Assembly: GCA_029862125.1 (NCBI GenBank)
Contig: JAOTXY010000030.1
Coordinates: 1-36,432 of the forward strand
Origin: Gammaproteobacteria bacterium
Lineage (GTDB): Bacteria; Pseudomonadota; Gammaproteobacteria; GCA-001735895
Direction: 5' to 3'
Length of the DNA stretch: 36,432 bases
Part shown: one piece after another, positions 31,687 to 36,432 of the stretch
Layout: each line of letters opens with the position of its first letter
Position numbering within the stretch: the first letter of the stretch is position 1
Program-made: the position numbers and the translations under genes
The notes under the pieces: generated by a model
Told to the model about the DNA's origin: nothing
The model's input: the letters and a program-made list of their open reading frames with translations, nothing else
Databases searched by the model: none

Positions 31687-32280
31687 TTAACGGCGTGTAA
31701 ACAGCGTGTTTTCTACGATTTCACAGAGGATGTGCCCGATCAATATGTGGCATTCCTGAATTCGAGGTGTACAACGCGAAGGTACAGCGAGACACAGATC
31801 GGCGGTTTCATGTATGGCACCACCGGCGCCAGTGAGACCCAGGGTGTATATTCCCGACTTTTGACTGGCCTCGATCGCTTTGAGAATGTTGGCCGAATTA
31901 CCGGAGGTAGTTATACCGATAAAAATATCGCCCTCGTTTCCATTGGCCTCGACTTCGCGGGCAAACACATTTTCATAACTGTAATCATTGCCGGCAGCAG
32001 TAATGACCGAGTAGTTTGTAGCCAGCGCCATCGCAGGCAGACCGGGGCGTTCAAAATTAAAGCGGCAGACAAACTCTGCGGCGATATGCTGAGCATCTGC
32101 GGCACTGCCACCGTTACCCGCAAGCAACACTCGATTTCCTGCCTTGAAGGTATCGATACAGCGATTCCCGGCGGTGTTAATTCGTTCGAGTAAAGCGTGG
32201 TCCTGCAACAACTGCGATTTCAAATCAATCGACTGTTGTATCGTCTGTACGATAAATGCATTGTGATCGGCTGCTGTCAC
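31687..32280 (-). CDS. gmhA: Phosphoheptose isomerase (SIS domain)
   Basis: The 197-residue protein starts at GTG 32280 with AGGAA 7 bases upstream. The SIS-domain signatures are VLLAGNGGSAADAQHIAAEF, ITTSGNSANIL and IQECHILIGHILCEIVE. GmhA converts sedoheptulose 7-phosphate to D-glycero-D-manno-heptose 7-phosphate, the first step of ADP-heptose synthesis, and the zinc-ligand region (QECH) is intact. With HldE and the GmhB-like gene, only hldD is missing for ADP-L,D-heptose. Its upstream 165 bp (32281-32445) holds no gene. Confidence 0.92.
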   Translation of the reverse strand: MTAADHNAFIVQTIQQSIDLKSQLLQDHALLERINTAGNRCIDTFKAGNRVLLAGNGGSAADAQHIAAEFVCRFNFERPGLPAMALATNYSVITAAGNDYSYENVFAREVEANGNEGDIFIGITTSGNSANILKAIEASQKSGIYTLGLTGAGGAIHETADLCLAVPSRCTPRIQECHILIGHILCEIVENTLFTRR

Positions 32281-32445
32281 CTGGAATTCCTGCTGCGACG
32301 AAGGCGCAACTTTACCCTAGAGTCCTAGCAAAGGGAATTCTGCAGCAGACCGCAAGCAAGCCAAACAGTAGCTTCCACGCTGATACCTGCTGATTCCAGC
32401 GCAACTTCAGGACCATGTTATTGTACAGACGAGTGTCGTTTGACT

Positions 32446-33021
32446 CTAGTTGACGCCTTTGAGACTCTTTATATGGTACTTAGAGGATAAGCGCTCTTCA
32501 AACTTATTCCATTTTCGGTTAATTTTTAGTTCCGCGAAATAGCGACTGTAATTACAAATCGGAATAAAATCAGAGTTCCCTATATCATCACAAATAACCA
32601 GTTTGGTTATGCTTCCACCGGTTCTTTGGCACAAAACATTTCTTGGATAAAGAGTCCCGATGATGATGCGTTGCTGCAACAAGTAAGCTTTAATCGCTAG
32701 AAAAGGCTTCAATAGGACATCAAAATCGTTCTTTGCATCTAAGTAGTTTTCTAAGGTTTGGGAGATTGAGCCATCATCATCCAAAATTAAATCATAGACG
32801 GAGCCTAGCCCGATGCTCGTCTCAATATCGCCGTGGTATTTAGGTAACATATCCCATGAAACACCTCTTTTTAAAAGATGCTGGTAATACTTCTTCTCTC
32901 TATCGTTGGAAGGTGTCTTTTGTAAACTTACCTTAATGCAAAGTTTATCGTTTTCCGGGTGTCGATAGCATTCTCGATTGAAACCTTTTCCAATTAAATG
33001 TCGTTTTAAAATATTAACCAA
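32446..33021 (-). CDS. YrbL-family (PhoP-regulated, kinase-like) protein
   Basis: The 191-residue protein starts at TTG 33021 and matches Escherichia coli YrbL across its length: IGKGFNRECYRHPENDKLCIKV, REKKYYQHLLKRGVSWDMLP, YHGDIETSIGLGSVYDLI, the GTLYPRNVLCQR catalytic-loop-like segment and VICDDIGNS. The fold resembles a small kinase, with IKV as the ATP-lysine position and CDD as the metal-binding position. In enterobacteria yrbL is in the PhoP regulon, and the family is common near LPS core genes. The gene is AT-rich compared with its neighbours, which hints at recent transfer. A second, broken copy lies upstream. Confidence 0.75.
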   Translation of the reverse strand: MVNILKRHLIGKGFNRECYRHPENDKLCIKVSLQKTPSNDREKKYYQHLLKRGVSWDMLPKYHGDIETSIGLGSVYDLILDDDGSISQTLENYLDAKNDFDVLLKPFLAIKAYLLQQRIIIGTLYPRNVLCQRTGGSITKLVICDDIGNSDFIPICNYSRYFAELKINRKWNKFEERLSSKYHIKSLKGVN

Positions 33022-33176
33022 AAATTTAATCCCTATTATCCGAACCTGCGATCGTTAAATGCCGCATTATTGCCAACAAATATAAAGGCATTATAACGAA
33101 ACTTCTTTCAAACTTTTACTACGTGAGAGGAAGGGGATGTATGCGAGCAAATTATTCTCTTTATGTTAGATGATGA

Positions 33177-33193
33177 TTTGGTTTATAACCAAA
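33177..33193. repeat. Inverted repeat between the two yrbL copies
   Basis: TTTGGTT-TAT-AACCAAA is a perfect 7-bp inverted repeat just past the end of the broken yrbL copy. It has no T-run. It may be a regulator site or an mRNA-stability hairpin; the 219-bp gap 33022-33240 holds no gene. Confidence 0.3.
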
Positions 33194-33240
33194 ATTGCCT
33201 GGAATTGATGCAATTTATCCAGGTGCCGGATAACTTCGGG

Positions 33241-33800
33241 TTAGTTATAAAGTCGCTTTACAAACCTGTCCCAACGGCGATTTATTTTAGCTCCTACGTG
33301 GCCAGAAAAGTGATTTAACCATTGAATAGCAATGACATCGCCAAGGACGTCTATAACTACCAATCTGGCTGAGTCCTTTGAAAGTTTTTGAAATAGGAGA
33401 TTACCAGCAACCATATCGAGATTAAAGATAACCAGATTCTTCAGTAATTATTGCTTTAACTGAAGGAGGTAATTCTCAAACTCCGAAATTCGGGTGTCGT
33501 GATCCAGATACGAGAACAGCGATCTGGAGATACTGCCGTCGTAATCGCGAGTTAAATCAACCACAATTCCTTCACTCAGGCTGGTTTTATCGACCCGTAA
33601 AACCTGGGAATATGGGTGAATTCGAAGTGACTTCTCTTTTCTAGTTTACGGTAAAATTCGATTTCCCGTATTGTTTGAACGTTTGTTATATCACCAGAGA
33701 TCTTGATAATTTTCGAAGAATCCTCCGGGTGTAGATAGCAAGTTCGCTCTCTGCCCTTGCCAATGGGTTGTGATATTAGTTGCCGTACAGGTTGAACCAT
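33241..33800 (-). pseudogene. Degraded second yrbL-family gene
   Basis: From ATG 33800 the frame reads a YrbL N-terminus (IGKGRERTCYLHPEDSSKIIKI, EIEFYRKLEKRSH, IPRFYGS) and stops at 33576. In a shifted frame the family continues without a break (KTSLSEGIVVDLTRDYDGSI). It is then cut by one in-frame TAA after LLQLKQ and continues as NLVIFNLDMVAGNLLFQ, LVVIDVLGDV and INRRWDRFVKRLYN to TAA at 33241. One frameshift and one stop therefore separate it from a full-length gene of about 185 codons. It is a tandem paralogue of the gene at 32446-33021. Confidence 0.8.
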
Positions 33801-33867
33801 GGATTAAATGCTGAATATCGAGAATGAATGGTTTTTCGAGGGCGGCAATATTAACCGCGCTCTCGGT

Positions 33868-36300
33868 TTAGCTCAACCGAAAACGCGCGATCAAAATCGG
33901 CAACAGCATCAGGTTGGCGATCAACGCGGTGATCATCGCCAGTCCGCACAGCACGCCAAAGTAAATGGTCGGGATGAAGTTGGACAGGGACAGGATCGAG
34001 AATCCCAGCACCACTGTCACCGAGGTATAGTACATCGCGCGCGCAATGCTGTTGTGGCAGCGTGCAATTGCTGCCCAGTAATTCCGGTCCTGGATAAACT
34101 CACCGCGAAAGCGGTGTATATAGTGAATTGAATCGTCAACGCCGATACCAATATTAATAGCTGCGATGGTGATAGTCATGATGTCGAGCGGGATACCGAT
34201 CCATCCCATCAGGCCAAGTATCAGTCCGGCCGAAATGATATTCGGAATCAGCGCCGCAAACGACAGGCGGACTGCCCGGAAAAGTGCGATAAACATAAAC
34301 AGGATGGCACCAAATACGGCGCCAAGGGTCAGGATCTGGGATCGAAACAGGCTTTGCAACAGGTTGTTATAAAGCACCGCAATACCCGAGATGGTAACCT
34401 GTTCAGGATCGAGACCATACTCACCGGTCAGGTCCAGGTAGATCTTTTCAATCAGTTCCTGGCGGCGCAACTTCTTATCCGATTCGTAGAGTCGAATGCT
34501 AAAGCGCAGTTGGTTGCCATCTTCCGACAGGTAGGGCGCGATCAGCGCTTTTTTTACATCTTCGGGAATGCGCTTGTAGACCACCGCGAGCTTGAAGTCG
34601 CTGTAGGGCTTGCCGTTGTTAAGGGATTCCAGCAATTGCATCCCGGTATGCACCGACAACACCTTGCCGGTTTCCGGCAGCTCGTCCAGGTATTGATGAA
34701 ACCTGGCCACATCACGCAAACCGTCACGGTTAAACCAGTAACTGTTGGAGGTGATATCGCCATTTGCGAATAATTCATCCTCAGCCATGATTTCATCCGC
34801 GGGTGCATCGATGATGATATCCATCGGGGTGGTGCCACCGAGCTTGGTATCGATCAGCGTCATGCCCTGGAAAATCTCGGTGCTTTCCTTGTAGTAGTCG
34901 ATGAATCGATTCTCGACCGAAAGCCTTGGAATTCCGGTCAGCGCAATCAATATGAGCAACGCGAAGATCATCAACGTGGCACGGGTCCGATACTGGATGA
35001 AATTGGCAATCGAGGCAGTTACCTTGCCGGTCAAGTCTTTCTTGGCCAGGGAATCGAGGCGCGGCAATAGCATCAACGCTGCCGGGAATAGCGTGAACGC
35101 GAGTACAAACGAAACCGTGATACCGATTACCATCATCCAGCCAAAGTCGATAACCGGTCGAATCCCGCTTACCAGTAATGAACCAAACGCGACCATGGTA
35201 GTGACGGCGGTGTAAAAACTCGGAGTGAACTTGCTTTGCACGGTTTCGCTGACCAGTTCGTACTGATTGGCCTCGGGCTCTATCATCGCCAGTTCGCGGT
35301 AACGTACTACCAGGTGAATGATCAGTGATAACGTGATGATCAGTAATAGCGAAATGAAATTCGACGAAACCACCGTCACCGGCCAGTTTGACCAGCCGAG
35401 ATAACCCATCATCGCCATGGCGCTGGTCAGACAAACCGCCAGCGGCAGCACTACCCAGCGAATATGTTTAAACGAAAATGCGAGGATGATGACGATAAAC
35501 AGGACCACCCCGACACCGAATACCTTGAGGTCACTGCGGATAAATTCGATCGAATCGGAGGTAATCATCGGAACTCCACCGAGGTAGAGTGTTGCCTTGC
35601 CGCGATAAGCATCCATGATCCGGCGCACGTCAACGATGGTCTGATCCAGTTTAATTTTCTGCGCCAGGTTCTCGATTTTTATCTGAGCCGTTAACTGGTC
35701 GAGCCGCAGCGCCGCATCCGGAATCGTGCCTACTTTTTCATACAGTTTGTCGCGACTGTTAATCAGGTCGAGCAGTCGCTGGTTGGTTACCAGGTTTACC
35801 TGCATCGCTGTGGTATCACCCTCGCTGTTGACCAGCAGGTTCTCGTAAAGTGGACTTTGCCTCATTTCCTGTTCGGCAAGCTCGATATCGACGTCGTCGC
35901 TTTCCAGGGTACGGGTTTTACGGGCGATTTCAGCGAGCGTCATGGGCGGACTGTCTACCAGCGGTACGTCGAGCATGCTGATGACATTGTCGACCTGCTC
36001 GAGCTGACCCAGTTCATCTCGTAGTTGGGTAATATCGGCGAGCACCACTTCGCTGAAAAGCGGTTGCACGGGGCTATAGGTGACGATCAGGAAGTCATCC
36101 GATCCGTACTGGTCGCGAATGCTGCGATAGGATTTAAGGCTGGCGTCGTTCTCGAGCACCAGCGAATCGGCCGAGGCGTCAAGCTCGAAGTCGGGTATAT
36201 ACAACAGGAAAAACACTACCACGCTGGTAATGACAATCAGCGTTGCCAGCGGTTGTTTTAGTACCAGGCGGTTATAGCCCGCAATAAACTTGGACAGCAT
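33868..36300 (-). CDS. RND-superfamily exporter (MMPL/HAE3 type)
   Basis: The 810-residue protein has two repeated halves. Each has an N-terminal membrane span, a large periplasmic domain (about 35-260 and 460-640) and a cluster of five membrane spans, as in the MMPL/hydrophobe-exporter-3 family. Second-half membrane motifs such as ITIAAINIGIGVDDSIHYIHRFRGEF contain the acidic residues expected for proton coupling. The inner-membrane exporter probably moves a lipid or hydrophobic molecule. Its neighbour is the end of a lipid A-type acyltransferase gene, 13 bp upstream on the same strand, so an envelope-lipid role is likely. Confidence 0.85.
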   Translation of the reverse strand: MLSKFIAGYNRLVLKQPLATLIVITSVVVFFLLYIPDFELDASADSLVLENDASLKSYRSIRDQYGSDDFLIVTYSPVQPLFSEVVLADITQLRDELGQLEQVDNVISMLDVPLVDSPPMTLAEIARKTRTLESDDVDIELAEQEMRQSPLYENLLVNSEGDTTAMQVNLVTNQRLLDLINSRDKLYEKVGTIPDAALRLDQLTAQIKIENLAQKIKLDQTIVDVRRIMDAYRGKATLYLGGVPMITSDSIEFIRSDLKVFGVGVVLFIVIILAFSFKHIRWVVLPLAVCLTSAMAMMGYLGWSNWPVTVVSSNFISLLLIITLSLIIHLVVRYRELAMIEPEANQYELVSETVQSKFTPSFYTAVTTMVAFGSLLVSGIRPVIDFGWMMVIGITVSFVLAFTLFPAALMLLPRLDSLAKKDLTGKVTASIANFIQYRTRATLMIFALLILIALTGIPRLSVENRFIDYYKESTEIFQGMTLIDTKLGGTTPMDIIIDAPADEIMAEDELFANGDITSNSYWFNRDGLRDVARFHQYLDELPETGKVLSVHTGMQLLESLNNGKPYSDFKLAVVYKRIPEDVKKALIAPYLSEDGNQLRFSIRLYESDKKLRRQELIEKIYLDLTGEYGLDPEQVTISGIAVLYNNLLQSLFRSQILTLGAVFGAILFMFIALFRAVRLSFAALIPNIISAGLILGLMGWIGIPLDIMTITIAAINIGIGVDDSIHYIHRFRGEFIQDRNYWAAIARCHNSIARAMYYTSVTVVLGFSILSLSNFIPTIYFGVLCGLAMITALIANLMLLPILIARFRLS

Positions 36301-36312
36301 GAACGGGTATCC

Positions 36313-36432
36313 TTATTTTACGGACGCGTAGGCGTTGTTGCTAAATCGACGGTAACCCCATTGATACTGCTCCAGGGACTGGCGGGCTAATTGTTCGATC
36401 TGATCGTTCATGTACTGGGCGCTGCTGGCTTC
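36313..36432 (-). CDS. LpxL/HtrB-type lysophospholipid acyltransferase, C-terminal end (partial)
   Basis: The last 39 codons of a minus-strand gene run off the window edge. The segment LARQSLEQYQWGYRRF matches the conserved C-terminal pattern of lipid A-type lauroyl/myristoyl transferases, where PEQYLWxxRRF is typical. The catalytic HxxxxD motif is outside the window. The stop codon is TAA at 36315-36313, 13 bp before the RND exporter ATG, so the two genes are probably co-transcribed. Confidence 0.7.
   Translation of the reverse strand, partial: EASSAQYMNDQIEQLARQSLEQYQWGYRRFSNNAYASVK

Noticed and set aside
32281-32445. Repeated GAATTC/CTGCTGC words upstream of gmhA as an inverted repeat
   Set aside because: The arms do not pair consistently over more than a few bases.

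Overview
The window looks like chromosome of a gammaproteobacterium, probably marine. The evidence is a set of typical gammaproteobacterial genes (soxR, hlyU, cpdA, ybiI/DksA-type, yrbL, hldE, gmhA, an LpxL-type acyltransferase), moderate GC with AT-rich patches near 27.55-27.75 kb and 32.4-33.8 kb, and a strong emphasis on TRAP transport and quaternary-ammonium (betaine-type) uptake and breakdown. No rRNA, tRNA, insertion sequence, phage gene or CRISPR array is visible.

Region 1 (1-4.5 kb) is redox and metal sensing. A 5'-partial soxR faces a Rieske-domain protein of unknown function across a textbook SoxR-type promoter: a 19-bp spacer carrying a perfect AGTTAACT-centred dyad. After a TPR protein and a small membrane protein come hlyU, a secreted c-type cytochrome and a divergent MerR-family metalloregulator. 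The cytochrome/merR intergenic region carries two matching MerR-type operators, one in each promoter.

Region 2 (4.5-10.7 kb) has cpdA, a DUF3754 membrane protein, a small unknown gene and a complete TRAP-T transporter (TatT lipoprotein, binding protein, small and large permeases) with coupled starts.

Region 3 (10.8-16 kb, minus strand) has an aldo/keto reductase, an SDR, a secreted unknown protein, a BesD-family Fe(II)/2-oxoglutarate enzyme whose HxD motif predicts hydroxylation rather than halogenation, a YbiI-type zinc-finger protein and an amidase.

Region 4 (16-27.6 kb) is the centrepiece. A Rieske oxygenase and a gamma-butyrobetaine-dioxygenase-like protein overlap by ATGA. They are followed by enoyl-CoA hydratase, a beta-keto acid cleavage enzyme (BKACE), a histidine phosphatase and a PhyH-type dioxygenase. 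The opposite strand carries a glycine-betaine/carnitine-type ABC importer (proX, proV, fused proW) with a universal stress protein. Together these suggest uptake and oxidative catabolism of betaine or carnitine-like compounds; no carnitine dehydrogenase is in the window, so the pathway is inferred. A 36-residue membrane peptide and a RidA gene without an ordinary start codon sit inside this region. Two decayed fragments of a proW-like gene flank the importer on opposite sides and strands.

Region 5 (28-32.3 kb) is ADP-heptose and LPS core synthesis: gmhB-like (zinc cysteines missing), hldE, a heptosyltransferase and gmhA. Region 6 (32.4-36.4 kb) has a YrbL-family kinase-like gene, a second yrbL copy broken by a frameshift and a stop, an RND/MMPL exporter and the 3' end of a lipid A-type acyltransferase gene.
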